A stretch of DNA of 64,000 nt from Hyphomicrobium sp. CS1BSMeth3 (GCF_900117415.1 NZ_FPEI01000006.1:248001-312000); one strand, 5' to 3'; counted from the stretch's first letter, positions 7,884 to 16,885 are shown. Numbers and translations: made by a program. The notes: generated by a model from the letters alone, not told the origin.

Positions 7884-9713
7884 TCAGGAAATAGGCTCTG
7901 CAACACGTGTGTCTTCGGCCGTTCGCGCTTCGTCGTCACTCTGGGTTTTGCGGCGCGGCGCGCAGTCGAGCTGGGCGACGATCGGCGCGATGGTCGTGTG
8001 CACGCGCACGTGCCCGTCATCGTCCCGCCGCTCCGATTGATCGTTGAGAGGTGACTGCGCAAGGCTCAGCACGAAGTGATGGGCCTCAGGGAATGCGCGG
8101 GTGGCGCGCCGCGCCATCAGCCTTATTTGCTTCTCGTCCACGCCGCCGACGGTCGCGATCACGATCGTATCCACCTCCTGATACTCCTCCATGGCCTGGA
8201 GATCGGCGATGGCGGTCAGGCCCGTCGAGCGCGTCGCAACGACGGCACGGCACGGTGTCTGGCGGCTCACGAGCAGCGCAATGTGCTCCGCCGCCGCGCG
8301 ATCGACGATGCCGCGCGCCGGAATGACACAGACAGTCGGTCGCGCTTTTTCCGCTGGCGCATCGCTCTTGTCCTCCGGCGCCTCGAAGAAGAGGTCGGAC
8401 GTATCGCCCATGGCTTCGCGCAAGCTCTCGGCCTTCTCGGCATCGATGCGCTGCGCGCGCTGATCGAAGGCCGCGAGCTGCAGCGCCGGCAGCACAATGC
8501 GGTCGCTGACCTCGACAGGGGAGAGGCCCTCCGCATCCTCCGCGAGCGTGGAAGCTGCAGCCACGGGATCACCGGCCAGCAGACGATGATAGAGCTCCTG
8601 CGCAGGGTCGAGCGCCGGCTCGTCACCAAAGAGCACCGATATGAACTCGAGCCCTCTGACGTGATGCCCGAAGACGACGATCGTCGTCGTCAGCGGTGCT
8701 GACAGAAGCAAGCCTATGGGGCCCCAGACGACCGTCCAGAAGCTCGCCGCAACAGCCATGCCGAACGCCGTGATGCCGGCCTTGCGCCCGAGCATGAAGG
8801 GCTCCACCACGTTGTTGACGATCGTCTCGCAGATGACGAAGAGGGCGACGGCCATGATCACCGTGCTCCAGCCGGGGTCGACTGCGGCGGCGAGCGCAAT
8901 GGGAGGAATTGCGGCCAGCAGCGGACCGGCGAACGGCACGAACCGCAGCAACCCGGCGAGGATGCCCCAAAGCAGCGGGTTCGGCACGCCGATGATCCAG
9001 AGCGATACGCCGATGACGAAGCCATAGCCGCCGTTCATCAAGGCGAGCGCGAGGAAGAGATCCGAGAGCTTGCCGCCGGCATCGCTGATCGCCGCCGCAG
9101 TGCCGCTCAGACGGTCGGTGCCGGCAATCTTTATGATGCGGTCGCGGATGTCGTGATGCTGCAGGAGCAGGAGCATCGCGAACAGGATGGTTATGCCGAG
9201 CTGTGCGAGCGGCTCGAGCAGGAGGCCGATGCCGCTCATGATCTCGAGTGGCGTACCCTGCTGCTGCTGCGCGACGACGACGGGCTCGTTCTGCCCGCTG
9301 AGGCCGCGTCCGAGCTCGCGCGCAATATCGGTGCCGAGGGCCTCTATGGCCGTCACAGCCCGTTTGATCAGGCCATCCGAGCGCCCCATGTCGGCGATCG
9401 CGCGCACCTTCTCGATGAGATTGTGCTGGTAGCCGCCGAGATCGGCCGTGAGCGACAAGAGCTGCGCGCTCACGGCAAACGAGAGCGCGACGATCAACAA
9501 GAGGGCGAGTAGCAGCACGCTGACGGCAGCCACGGGCTGCGGCACGCCGCGCGCCGCGAGCTGCCTGACGAGCGGCGCCAGGATGAACGCGATGATGATG
9601 GCGATCGCCAGCGGAATGAAGATCGCTTTGCCGAGCACCAGCGCCGTGACGACGAGCGCCATCACGATCAGCGATGCCGAGAGATTGCGCAGACTGTCGG
9701 CGAGCAATGGCAT
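7884..9713 (-). CDS. AI-2E family transporter with C-terminal extension
   Basis: 609 residues. Residues 1-350 form the AI-2E/PerM-type membrane domain with about eight segments, including IPLAIAIIIAFILAPLVRQL near the N-terminus and PNPLLWGILAGLLRFVPFAG in the middle. AI-2E transporters are usually about 350-400 residues. The remaining 250 residues are soluble: a helical stretch followed by an alpha/beta region (about 480-570, TVCVIPARG...TIVIATVG). Substrate unknown; most family members are not autoinducer carriers. The ATG at 9713 has AAGGA 11 nt upstream. Confidence 0.85.
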   Translation of the reverse strand: MPLLADSLRNLSASLIVMALVVTALVLGKAIFIPLAIAIIIAFILAPLVRQLAARGVPQPVAAVSVLLLALLLIVALSFAVSAQLLSLTADLGGYQHNLIEKVRAIADMGRSDGLIKRAVTAIEALGTDIARELGRGLSGQNEPVVVAQQQQGTPLEIMSGIGLLLEPLAQLGITILFAMLLLLQHHDIRDRIIKIAGTDRLSGTAAAISDAGGKLSDLFLALALMNGGYGFVIGVSLWIIGVPNPLLWGILAGLLRFVPFAGPLLAAIPPIALAAAVDPGWSTVIMAVALFVICETIVNNVVEPFMLGRKAGITAFGMAVAASFWTVVWGPIGLLLSAPLTTTIVVFGHHVRGLEFISVLFGDEPALDPAQELYHRLLAGDPVAAASTLAEDAEGLSPVEVSDRIVLPALQLAAFDQRAQRIDAEKAESLREAMGDTSDLFFEAPEDKSDAPAEKARPTVCVIPARGIVDRAAAEHIALLVSRQTPCRAVVATRSTGLTAIADLQAMEEYQEVDTIVIATVGGVDEKQIRLMARRATRAFPEAHHFVLSLAQSPLNDQSERRDDDGHVRVHTTIAPIVAQLDCAPRRKTQSDDEARTAEDTRVAEPIS

Positions 9714-9890
9714 GCTTGGAAGTTCCTTGAATGGACGATGTACGACGACATCGCGGTACCGACGAGGTGCGCGATCAGGTTTGCGAGCGAGCTGCGTGCC
9801 CGCCCATCACGACCGGCTTGGGAACGCAGCGCCGGGCTCTCGGGTTGCAGAAGAGAGCGCCACGAACGACGCGCAGAAATGCCGCCTGCA

Positions 9891-9915
9891 GGAACGAATT
9901 CGCCTGTGTGGCGTT
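9891..9915 (+). promoter_or_regulatory. EcfG-type promoter for the DUF1328 gene
   Basis: GGAAC (9891-9895), 16 nt, CGTT (9912-9915): a perfect match to the EcfG consensus, 53 nt upstream of the start codon at 9968. A second, weaker candidate (GGAAC at 9821, 18 nt, GTT at 9844) lies about 70 bp further upstream. Confidence 0.75.
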
Positions 9916-9967
9916 TTAAGGGGCATCTCTGACGAATTCGGAAGCTGAGACAATCAGGAGCTGAGAT

Positions 9968-10141
9968 ATGGGCAATCTGCTTCACTATGCCGTGGTCTTC
10001 CTCATCGTCGCGCTCGTTGCTGCTTTCCTCGGCTTCGGTGGCGTTGCGGGCACGGCCATGGAGGGCGCACGGATCCTGTTCTGGGTGGCGATCGTGCTGT
10101 TCGTGATCGCGCTGGTGGGTGGCTGGATAAGGCGCGCTTGA
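9968..10141 (+). CDS. DUF1328 (YtjA-like) small membrane protein
   Basis: 57 residues: two hydrophobic helices (about 5-24 and 35-53) joined by the conserved turn [17 protein letters not shown], the hallmark of DUF1328. It is an inner-membrane protein of unknown role, widespread among stress-induced genes. The ribosome-binding site is AGGAG, with the ATG seven nt later. A perfect EcfG-type promoter lies just upstream. Confidence 0.88.
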   Translation: MGNLLHYAVVFLIVALVAAFLGFGGVAGTAMEGARILFWVAIVLFVIALVGGWIRRA

Positions 10142-10218
10142 CGCCGTAGTCATTCCACCGCAGGTCTATCGGCCGGTGCTGCGGGAGGCATTTGCTTCCC
10201 ACGGTCACCGGCCGCATC

Positions 10219-11775
10219 ATGTCGCGGCCCACACCTTTGATGTTCGAGCTGGCGAGGTTCGAGTTGGCCATGGCGAAGAGCAATCCCGCGACCAGTGCCG
10301 CACGCTACATCCTCGTCGTAACAGCGCTGTTGTTGCCGACGCTGTCCCTCGTGCCGCTTGGCGGTCTTTATCTCTGGGAGAAGGGCTACATCCTCTATTG
10401 GGCCCTGGCGGCGCTCGTCTGCGTCGGCGTCGTCACTCTCGTGCAGCGGCTGCTGATCGCGGGCGCCGTGCGCAATGCGCCGCCCGAGGTGAAGCGCGTC
10501 GAGGGCCGCTCCGACGCCTCTGGTGAAGCCGCGGATGCCGGCCTCGTCGATCCGACCTGGAGCCCGCTCGAAGCCAAGGCCTGGGGCGATGTGAAGATGG
10601 TCGCGTCGCGCGTCGATCTCGAGCGCATGAACGATCTCGACGCCGTCATCACGCTCGGGCGCAACACCGTCGAGGTTGTCGCCCAGCGGCTGCATCCGAC
10701 GCGCGAGGATCCCATCTGGCAGTTCACATTGCCCGAGGCTCTCGCCATTACCGAGCGCGTCAGCCGGCGCCTCGGCCGCATGATCGAGACGAATGTCCCG
10801 TTTGGCGATCGCATGACCGTGTCGCAGTTCCTCAGCATCTACCGCTGGCGCCACATGCTCGATGCGGCAGAGCGCGCCTACGACGTCTGGCGGCTCGTGC
10901 GCCTCGTCAATCCGGCGACGGCCATCACCAACGAGGCGCGAGAACGCCTTTCCCGCGCCCTTTTCCAGTGGGGGCGCGAGCACGTCATGCGGCGGATGGT
11001 CGAGGCCTACGTGGAGGAAGTCGGCCGCGCCGCGATCGACCTCTATGGCGGCCGCTTGCGCATCCCCCGCACGCCTTCGGATGCATCACCGGACGCGCCC
11101 GACAGCGTCGCCGCACTGACGCGGTCGCCGATCTCGGTGCTCGTTGCGGGCGGCACGCGTGAATCGCGCGAGACCGCCGCGGCACTTTTGCGCATGATCG
11201 AGCAGGACGAGGCCCGCGCCATGCTCGCGAGCCTGGATCGCAAGGATCCCTCGGCGTCGACCTGGGATCTCGTCGGTCTCGAAGTCCGCCTCTCGGAAGC
11301 GGATATCGCCGCCGGCAAGCACGTGCGTCATCTCGTCGATGAGGTCGGCGGCGCTGATCTCGTGGTCTGGGTGCTTCCGGGCGGAGACGTGACGGACGCA
11401 CAGCGCGCCGCACTTGCGGCCATTGCTGAACACTTCAGAGCAGCGCCGAGCCTTCTCGCACCGGCCGTGCTTCCTGTTCAGCTCACGGCCGCATCGCCCG
11501 CGCCCATCGTCAAGGAGACGATTGCTGCGCTATCGGGCGAGGGGATCACCGTATTGGCGCCCGTCGTCATCGATCCGAAGTCGGCAAATCCGGAGGCGGA
11601 CGGCGTACGCATTGCCGATGCCCTTCGCCGTGCTCTCGCCCATGCGCGAAGGGTCAAGGCCGTGCGCTGGCTCGAGCGCATGAAGGCGCAGCGCGATTAC
11701 GTGGGCGCAGGTCGCCAGGCTGCCTCGGCGATCGGATCGGCCGTCCGCTCGATCTTTTCGCGCAAGGGCGCATAG
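10219..11775 (+). CDS. Membrane protein with GTPase-like C-terminal region
   Basis: About 518 residues. Two membrane segments lie near residues 32-54 and 60-82. A helical soluble region follows (about 110-290). The C-terminal alpha/beta domain (about 305-490) contains ISVLVAGGTRESRE, GADLVVWVLPGG and ITVLAPVVIDPKSANPE. These resemble the strand order of dynamin- or YcjF/YeeP-like GTPases, but a clean GxxxxGK[ST] P-loop is absent, so nucleotide binding is doubtful. Starts at 10219, 10240 and 10270 are all possible and none has a strong ribosome-binding site. No firm family assignment. Confidence 0.6.
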   Translation: MSRPTPLMFELARFELAMAKSNPATSAARYILVVTALLLPTLSLVPLGGLYLWEKGYILYWALAALVCVGVVTLVQRLLIAGAVRNAPPEVKRVEGRSDASGEAADAGLVDPTWSPLEAKAWGDVKMVASRVDLERMNDLDAVITLGRNTVEVVAQRLHPTREDPIWQFTLPEALAITERVSRRLGRMIETNVPFGDRMTVSQFLSIYRWRHMLDAAERAYDVWRLVRLVNPATAITNEARERLSRALFQWGREHVMRRMVEAYVEEVGRAAIDLYGGRLRIPRTPSDASPDAPDSVAALTRSPISVLVAGGTRESRETAAALLRMIEQDEARAMLASLDRKDPSASTWDLVGLEVRLSEADIAAGKHVRHLVDEVGGADLVVWVLPGGDVTDAQRAALAAIAEHFRAAPSLLAPAVLPVQLTAASPAPIVKETIAALSGEGITVLAPVVIDPKSANPEADGVRIADALRRALAHARRVKAVRWLERMKAQRDYVGAGRQAASAIGSAVRSIFSRKGA

Positions 11776-11841
11776 TGCGCACTGTCGGGCGCCTCAAGCC
11801 GCTTCACGCAAACTCTTACTCTTAAACTCCTTTTCCATGAT

Positions 11842-11867
11842 GGAACTCCGGCTTCGCGCGGAGCGTT
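11842..11867 (+). promoter_or_regulatory. EcfG-type promoter for the DUF883 operon
   Basis: GGAAC (11842-11846), 17 nt, CGTT (11864-11867). Located 72 nt upstream of the ATG at 11939. Confidence 0.7.
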
Positions 11868-11938
11868 TTCGCCACATGATCATAATGACCCGTGACGAAA
11901 TGCGATCGTCACCTCTGCGCGTCGAAGGAGCTCACCCT

Positions 11939-12265
11939 ATGCAGACATCCAAGACCTATCCGCACCACGAGAGCAGCAACGGGAAGCGGACGCAGTCCTC
12001 TGCCAGCGACATGGCGGAGCAGGTTGCCGACAAGGCCGCCGAGTATGCGGGCAAGGCCGGTGAGCAGTTCGACCGCGCCGTCGAAGGTGCGGATGCGACC
12101 ATCCGCTCGGTTGCCGAGCATGGCCGCGAAGCGGGCGAGCGCGTTCAGCAGGTCGCGGGCAACTTCAAGACGGCCATCGACAAGTCGGTGAAGGATCAGC
12201 CCATGGCGACCCTCGCCGTCGTCGGCGCGCTCGGCTTCGTCCTCGGGGCGCTCTGGAAGTCGTGA
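11939..12265 (+). CDS. DUF883/ElaB-like membrane-associated stress protein
   Basis: 108 residues. A long amphipathic helix rich in Ala/Glu/Gln (about 20-85, AEQVADKAAEYAGKAGEQFD) is followed by a C-terminal membrane segment (PMATLAVVGALGFVLGALWK). This is the DUF883/ElaB architecture, linked in enterobacteria to ribosome tethering at the membrane in stationary phase. The ATG at 11939 is chosen because AAGGAG precedes it by nine nt; the open frame starts 34 codons earlier without support. It has its own EcfG-type promoter and probably forms an operon with the next gene. Confidence 0.85.
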   Translation: MQTSKTYPHHESSNGKRTQSSASDMAEQVADKAAEYAGKAGEQFDRAVEGADATIRSVAEHGREAGERVQQVAGNFKTAIDKSVKDQPMATLAVVGALGFVLGALWKS

Positions 12266-12296
12266 GCCGTTGACTTGATGCTCGAAGGGGCTGGCC

Positions 12297-12800
12297 ATGT
12301 TCCGTATGCTTTTCCGGCGCGCGCAGGCGACTGTCGATCGAGCGATCGATGGCCTCATGCTCCGCGTCATCGTGGCAATTCCCTTCCTCATCGCCGCGGG
12401 CTTCGGCACGGCCGCTTTGGCCATCTGGCTCAATCGCGAGTACGGGCCGGAGACGGGCTCGCTCATACTGGCAGGTGGTTTCGCGGCACTCGGCGTCATC
12501 GTCGCGCTCATTGTACGGGCTCGCTCGGAAGTGCCTGCCGAGGGGCAGGGATCGCCCGACGCCGAGACGACCTCGGCGCCGGAGAGTGCCGAGGCTGCCG
12601 GGGCGCAAGATTTCTCGGGAGTCGACCGTGAGCTGATCATGGCGGCCCTGACGTCCGCGGCGCCGCTCGCCATTCCTGCGATCGTGCGCACCATCGGGCG
12701 CAATCTGCCGCTCGTCGCGGCCGTGGCCGCGGCGGTGCTCATAATTTCCCGCGACGACCAGGGCAGTAGCAGCAGCACTGCACTGGAGCCGGGCGAGTAG
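12297..12800 (+). CDS. Membrane protein of stress operon, unknown
   Basis: 167 residues with three hydrophobic segments: about 23-45 (LRVIVAIPFLIAAGFGTAAL), 55-74, and 112-147 (probably a hairpin). A Glu/Ala/Ser-rich loop (about 78-105) separates them. The layout resembles holin-like or phage-holin-superfamily proteins that accompany DUF883 genes, but no family is firmly recognised. AAGGGG precedes the ATG. It follows the DUF883 gene by 31 nt and is probably co-transcribed under EcfG. Confidence 0.7.
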   Translation: MFRMLFRRAQATVDRAIDGLMLRVIVAIPFLIAAGFGTAALAIWLNREYGPETGSLILAGGFAALGVIVALIVRARSEVPAEGQGSPDAETTSAPESAEAAGAQDFSGVDRELIMAALTSAAPLAIPAIVRTIGRNLPLVAAVAAAVLIISRDDQGSSSSTALEPGE

Positions 12801-12868
12801 CGAGTAAACGGCGTTAACTAATTGTGCAGGCTCTTTCGCTTCCGCGAGCGCAAATTGCGCCGGTAGCG

Positions 12869-12893
12869 GGAACCCGGAAGGCCTCTGCGTGTT
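12869..12893 (+). promoter_or_regulatory. EcfG-type promoter for nepR-ecfG
   Basis: GGAAC (12869-12873), 17 nt, GTT (12891-12893), or equivalently N16 followed by TGTT. It is 104 nt upstream of the nepR ATG. Autoregulation of nepR-ecfG by EcfG is established in several alphaproteobacteria. Confidence 0.6.
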
Positions 12894-12996
12894 ACAACCG
12901 CGTCGGCAGCGTCCGCGTGCGCGCCCAGGCGACCTTTGCGAATAGGGAAGGAAATGCGTCCTGGCCTCTCAAGAGCGTGGGGTAGTGGGGGGATGA

Positions 12997-13242
12997 ATGG
13001 CTGATGATCGGAAGCGAAGTGAAGAAGAGATGCGGCAAGAGGCCAGAATAGTGACATTGACACCGGAGTCTGCCCCCGAGGGAGGACTGCCGGCAGAGGC
13101 GCGGGGCCTCATCGGGCATCAGTTGCGCGAGGAATATCGGCGTGTTCTCGCCGAACCTCTCCCTGACAAGTTCACCAAGCTGCTCGAGGAGCTGGCGCGC
13201 ACTGAAGGCCAGTCGGAAAGCAAGCCGGAGAACGAGGAATGA
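12997..13242 (+). CDS. nepR: NepR anti-sigma factor
   Basis: 81 residues. The NepR core GLIGHQLREEYRRVLAEPLPDKFTKLLEEL (about 36-66) forms the two helices that clamp EcfG or PhyR. Both ends look disordered. In the family, NepR sequesters EcfG until phosphorylated PhyR removes it. GGGG lies before the ATG. The TGA overlaps the ecfG ATG by 4 nt (ATGA), giving translational coupling and matched stoichiometry. Part of the EcfG/PhyR general stress switch. Confidence 0.95.
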   Translation: MADDRKRSEEEMRQEARIVTLTPESAPEGGLPAEARGLIGHQLREEYRRVLAEPLPDKFTKLLEELARTEGQSESKPENEE

Positions 13243-13790
13243 CAGCAGGCAGCACGGGGGACCTGCAGGCCCAGTTGGCCGCGCTCGTCCCCAACTTGCG
13301 CGCCTTTGCGAGGTCGCTTTGCGGCGCTGCGGATCAGGCTGACGACCTGGTCCAGGAGACGCTCGTCAAGGCGTGGAAAAGCCGGGCAAGTTTCGATCCC
13401 GGGTCCAATCTGAAGGCGTGGCTGTTCACGATCCTGCGCAACACGTACCTCTCCGAGCTGCGCAAGCGCAAATACGAGGTCCAGGACCATGACGGCGAGC
13501 TCGCCCAGCAGCTCAGCGTCAAGGACGGCCAATCGAGCCACATGGACCTTCTCGATTTCACGAAGGCCTTTGCGCTTCTGTCTGCGGAGCAGCGCGAGGC
13601 GCTGATTCTGATCGGTGCCGAGGGCTTTTCCTATGACGAGGCCGCGCTGATGTGCGGATGTGCGGTCGGAACGATGAAGAGCAGGGTCAACCGGGCCCGT
13701 GGCAAGCTCTCTGAGCTCATGGGCGTCGACGGGGCCGAGGACTTCGGATCCGAGCACACGCCGCGCCCGCGCGGCATTGCGGTCGGATGA
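13239..13790 (+). CDS. ecfG: ECF sigma factor EcfG (general stress)
   Basis: 183 residues. The sigma2 region lies at about 12-85 (DQADDLVQETLVKAWKS is the region 2.2 core, ILRNTYLSELRKRKYEV region 2.4). The sigma4 region at about 105-165 carries LSAEQREALILIGAEGFSYD and GTMKSRVNRARGKL, the promoter-recognition helix. It directs transcription from GGAAC-N16-17-CGTT promoters, six candidates of which lie in this window. It is coupled to nepR by an ATGA overlap. The tail after about residue 168 is short and unlike that of other ECF groups. Confidence 0.95.
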   Translation: MTAGSTGDLQAQLAALVPNLRAFARSLCGAADQADDLVQETLVKAWKSRASFDPGSNLKAWLFTILRNTYLSELRKRKYEVQDHDGELAQQLSVKDGQSSHMDLLDFTKAFALLSAEQREALILIGAEGFSYDEAALMCGCAVGTMKSRVNRARGKLSELMGVDGAEDFGSEHTPRPRGIAVG

Positions 13791-13821
13791 GCGCGGAGCA
13801 TTTGTTCTCCGCGCGGCTGTC

Positions 13822-13847
13822 GGAACCAACCAGCCTGCCGGTGTGTT
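13822..13847 (+). promoter_or_regulatory. EcfG-type promoter for phyR
   Basis: GGAAC (13822-13826), 18 nt, GTT (13845-13847), or N17 followed by TGTT. The spacing is at the long end of the accepted range. It lies 108 nt upstream of the phyR ATG. Confidence 0.55.
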
Positions 13848-13954
13848 AATGAACCTAGCGGCCACGGCCGCATTGAGCGATCGTGGAATACCCGAGATCC
13901 AAGACTAGTCCCGAGCCTTGTGCCCGAGCCTTGTGAAAGGGGGAGTTGCTGCAG

Positions 13955-14770
13955 ATGACAAGCTCTGTTGCCGATCTGGTCGCGCCACAGATTCCCTATC
14001 TTCGTCGATTTGCCCGCGCTCTCACGGGCTCCCAGGACCGGGGCGATGCATATGTAGTGGCGACACTCGAGGCTTTGGTGGCGGACCAGCGGAGCTTCCG
14101 GCGCGATCTGCTGCCGCGCCCCGCGCTCTACCATACCTTCGTGAAGGTCTGGGGTGCGCTCCCGATCAACCAAGTGCCCGAGCCCGTCGAGGCCGGCCTC
14201 GGCGGCATTGTCGATCGCCGGATCGAAACACTGACGCCGCTGCCGCGGCAGGCTTTCCTTTTGGCCGCTCTCGAGGAATTCCCGACGAGCGAAATCGCCG
14301 AGATCCTCGGCACCAGCGAGGACGAGGTGCGCCGCCTCGTCGATGTTGCAGGCGCCGAGATTGCCGAGCAGATCACGGCCCAGGTGCTCATCATCGAGGA
14401 TGAGCCGCTGATCGCGCTCGATATCGAGGGCATCGTCAGCGATCTCGGTCACGACGTGGTCGGCATCGCGACGACGCGGACCGAAGCCGGCGACCTTGCG
14501 CGCCGCACCAATCCCGGCCTCGTGCTCGCGGACATTCAGCTCGCCGACGGCAGCTCGGGCATCGACGCCGTCAATGATATTCTCCAGGGCGCGGATATGC
14601 CGGTCATCTTCATCACGGCTTATCCCGAGCGTCTGCTGACAGGCGAGCGGGCCGAGCCGACCTTTCTCATCACCAAGCCGTTCAAGCCTGAAATGGTGAA
14701 GGCCGTGATCAGCCAGGCTTTGTTTTTCGATGTGCGCGCCGGTGGACGGCCGCGCGGAGCAGCCGCATGA
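13955..14770 (+). CDS. phyR: PhyR stress response regulator (sigma-like plus receiver)
   Basis: 271 residues with the PhyR domain order. An EcfG-mimic sigma-like domain spans about 1-135, with LRRFARALTGSQDRGDAYV as pseudo-region 2 and RQAFLLAALEEFPTSEIAEI as pseudo-region 4. The C-terminal receiver domain spans about 145-262, with phospho-acceptor Asp193 in L-A-D-I-Q-L and Lys in I-T-K-P-F-K-P. Once phosphorylated, it binds NepR and releases EcfG. The ATG at 13955 has GGGGAG 10 nt upstream; a TTG three codons earlier sits too close to it. Downstream of nepR-ecfG with its own EcfG-type promoter. Confidence 0.95.
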   Translation: MTSSVADLVAPQIPYLRRFARALTGSQDRGDAYVVATLEALVADQRSFRRDLLPRPALYHTFVKVWGALPINQVPEPVEAGLGGIVDRRIETLTPLPRQAFLLAALEEFPTSEIAEILGTSEDEVRRLVDVAGAEIAEQITAQVLIIEDEPLIALDIEGIVSDLGHDVVGIATTRTEAGDLARRTNPGLVLADIQLADGSSGIDAVNDILQGADMPVIFITAYPERLLTGERAEPTFLITKPFKPEMVKAVISQALFFDVRAGGRPRGAAA

Positions 14771-14822
14771 GGGTGATGCGGCGAGTGGCGAGGCCGATCG
14801 TCGATTTCATCCACAAGGAATG

Positions 14823-14836
14823 TGACCGGTCGGTCA
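14823..14836. promoter_or_regulatory. Inverted repeat TGACC-N4-GGTCA
   Basis: TGACCGGTCGGTCA sits in the 244-nt phyR-kinase spacer, about 180 nt upstream of the kinase start. It looks like a TetR-family-type operator. No regulator gene of that type is visible in the window. Confidence 0.3.
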
Positions 14837-15014
14837 AATCACTTCGGGGATCTGCAACTCGGAGCATAGAATAGGACGAGGTGGAGCCATACGAAGAGGC
14901 AACAAGGGTCGAGCGACGAGCAGCAATGCGTGGCGGCAAGTGCCACCACGCGGCGGCAAGGTCGGACCGGCGCCGGTTGCGTTCGCAGGGGTCGAGCGGG
15001 GTTCGGTGCAGGAT

Positions 15015-16874
15015 ATGACGTCGCCTAAGCAGCCGGATAAGGGCAAAGGGCCCATTGGCAATGCAGCCGATATTCGCGCTGGGATGGCGGCAACGGGTGA
15101 CGGGCCGTTCGAGCTTCCCGTCGGGCTCGCTGCCACGCTGCTGGAGGCGAGCCCTGATTGTGTGAAGCTCATCGATCGCCAGGGGGCTGTCCGCTATATC
15201 AATCCGGCGGGCCGCGCTCTCATGGAGATCGACGACGTCGGCATCGCTATGAACAAGCGCTGGGCTGGCCTTTGGCCCGAAGCCGCGCGCCAAACAGTCG
15301 AGAGCGCCGTCATCGATGGATTTCGCGGCGAGGTCGTTCGCTTCAGCGATGCCTGTCCGACCGCGAAGGGAACGTCGAAGTGGTGGGATGTGATCGTCAA
15401 CCCGGTGCGCGATGCCGGGGGGCGGATCGATCACCTTCTCTGCGTCTCCCGCGACGTGACGGCCCAGAAAATGGCGGAGGTTTCTCTCAAAGCCAGCGAG
15501 CAGCGCTTCCGCGCGCTTGCCGACAACATGGCGCAGTTCGCCTGGATGGCCTACCCCTCGGGCTATGTCTTCTGGCACAACCAGCGCTGGTTCGACTATG
15601 CCGGCATGGACCCCGTGGAATCCGCCGGAGAAGGCTGGCACGAGGTCATCCATCCCGACTTCGTCGAGCGCGTCGTTCGCCAACTGAAGCGTGCTTTCGA
15701 GAGCGGCGAGACGTGGGAAGACACCTTCCCCATGCGCGGCGCCGACGGCACGTACCGCTGGTTCCTGTCGCGCGCGATGCCGCTGCGCGATGATCAGGGG
15801 CGCGTCGTGCTCTGGTGCGGCACGGATACGGACATCACCGATCAGCGGCGCCTCAGCGAGCGCCTTCTCAAGCAACAGCGCGTGATCGAGCTTTCGCACG
15901 AGGCCATGCTCGTGTGGGAGCTCGGAGAAGGGATCATCCTCTTCAATCGCGGCTGCGAGGAGCTCTACGGCTACGGCAAGAGCGAGGCGCTCGGCGCTGT
16001 TCCGGCGGAGCTGCTCAACACGCGCTATCCGATGTCGCTCGACGCCCTGCTCGAGCATCTGGAGGCCGAAGGCAAGTGGAGCGGCGAGCTGCTGCAGCTC
16101 GCGAAGGATGGGGCCGAGATCTGGGTCGACAGCCGCCTCGAGCTGATCCGCACCGGCGGGCGCAGCCTCGTCGTCGAGACGAACCGCGACATCACCGAGC
16201 GGCGCAAGTCCGATGATGTGCGTAATCTCCTCGTGGGCGAGCTCAATCACCGGGTCAAGAACACCCTCGCGATCGTCCAGGCCATCGTGGCGCAGACCGC
16301 CCGCACCTCGACGACCATCGACCAGTTCGTTGCTGGCCTCAATGGCCGCATTCAGTCCATGTCGAGCGCCCATCATATGCTCACCGAGGCGCACTGGTCG
16401 GGTGCCTCGCTGCGGGAGATCGCGACCTCGCAGATCGAGGTGAGCGCCGGCGAGACGCGCAGCGTCGAGATCATCGGTGATGATGTCTTCGTGCCACCCC
16501 AGACTGCGCTTCAGCTCACGCTCATGCTGCACGAGCTTGCGACCAATGCCGTCAAGCACGGCTCGCTCTCGCGCCCGGAGGGCCGCGTCACCGTCTCGTG
16601 GACGACCGAGGGGCGCGAGCATCCGCGCATCATCTTGCTGTGGACCGAGCGCGGCGGGCCGCCCGTGACGCCGCCCGCCGCTCGTGGCTTTGGCACGCTG
16701 TTGCTCGAGCGCTCGGGCAAGCTGCCCCATCTCAAGGCCCGGCTCGAGTTCGACCCCAAAGGGGTCATCTGCCGTATAGAAGCCAGCCTCCTGGCCGGAG
16801 ACGAAGGCGAGCAGGCCTACTTCAATCCGCGCCGCCGCCAGCTTCTTCGTGCGTCCGGCACGACCGTCTCCTGA
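15015..16874 (+). CDS. Multi-PAS HWE histidine kinase
   Basis: 619 residues, no membrane segments. Three PAS domains lie at about 38-155, 160-285 and 290-400 (D-C-V-K-L-I-D-R, ALADNMAQFAWMAYPSGYVF, ELSHEAMLVWELGEGIILFN). The HWE core follows, with His412 in GELNHRVKNTLA and the signature W-T-E (Trp543). It lies directly downstream of phyR on the same strand, the typical place for the cognate soluble PhyR kinase or phosphatase. The ATG at 15015 is chosen; the open frame starts at a GTG 25 codons upstream with no clear ribosome-binding site. Confidence 0.9.
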   Translation: MTSPKQPDKGKGPIGNAADIRAGMAATGDGPFELPVGLAATLLEASPDCVKLIDRQGAVRYINPAGRALMEIDDVGIAMNKRWAGLWPEAARQTVESAVIDGFRGEVVRFSDACPTAKGTSKWWDVIVNPVRDAGGRIDHLLCVSRDVTAQKMAEVSLKASEQRFRALADNMAQFAWMAYPSGYVFWHNQRWFDYAGMDPVESAGEGWHEVIHPDFVERVVRQLKRAFESGETWEDTFPMRGADGTYRWFLSRAMPLRDDQGRVVLWCGTDTDITDQRRLSERLLKQQRVIELSHEAMLVWELGEGIILFNRGCEELYGYGKSEALGAVPAELLNTRYPMSLDALLEHLEAEGKWSGELLQLAKDGAEIWVDSRLELIRTGGRSLVVETNRDITERRKSDDVRNLLVGELNHRVKNTLAIVQAIVAQTARTSTTIDQFVAGLNGRIQSMSSAHHMLTEAHWSGASLREIATSQIEVSAGETRSVEIIGDDVFVPPQTALQLTLMLHELATNAVKHGSLSRPEGRVTVSWTTEGREHPRIILLWTERGGPPVTPPAARGFGTLLLERSGKLPHLKARLEFDPKGVICRIEASLLAGDEGEQAYFNPRRRQLLRASGTTVS

Positions 16875-16885
16875 CGGGCTAGGCG

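Noticed and set aside
14709-16730. A 673-residue antisense frame over the PAS-HWE kinase
   Set aside because: Same shadow effect; the sense frame has PAS and HWE motifs.
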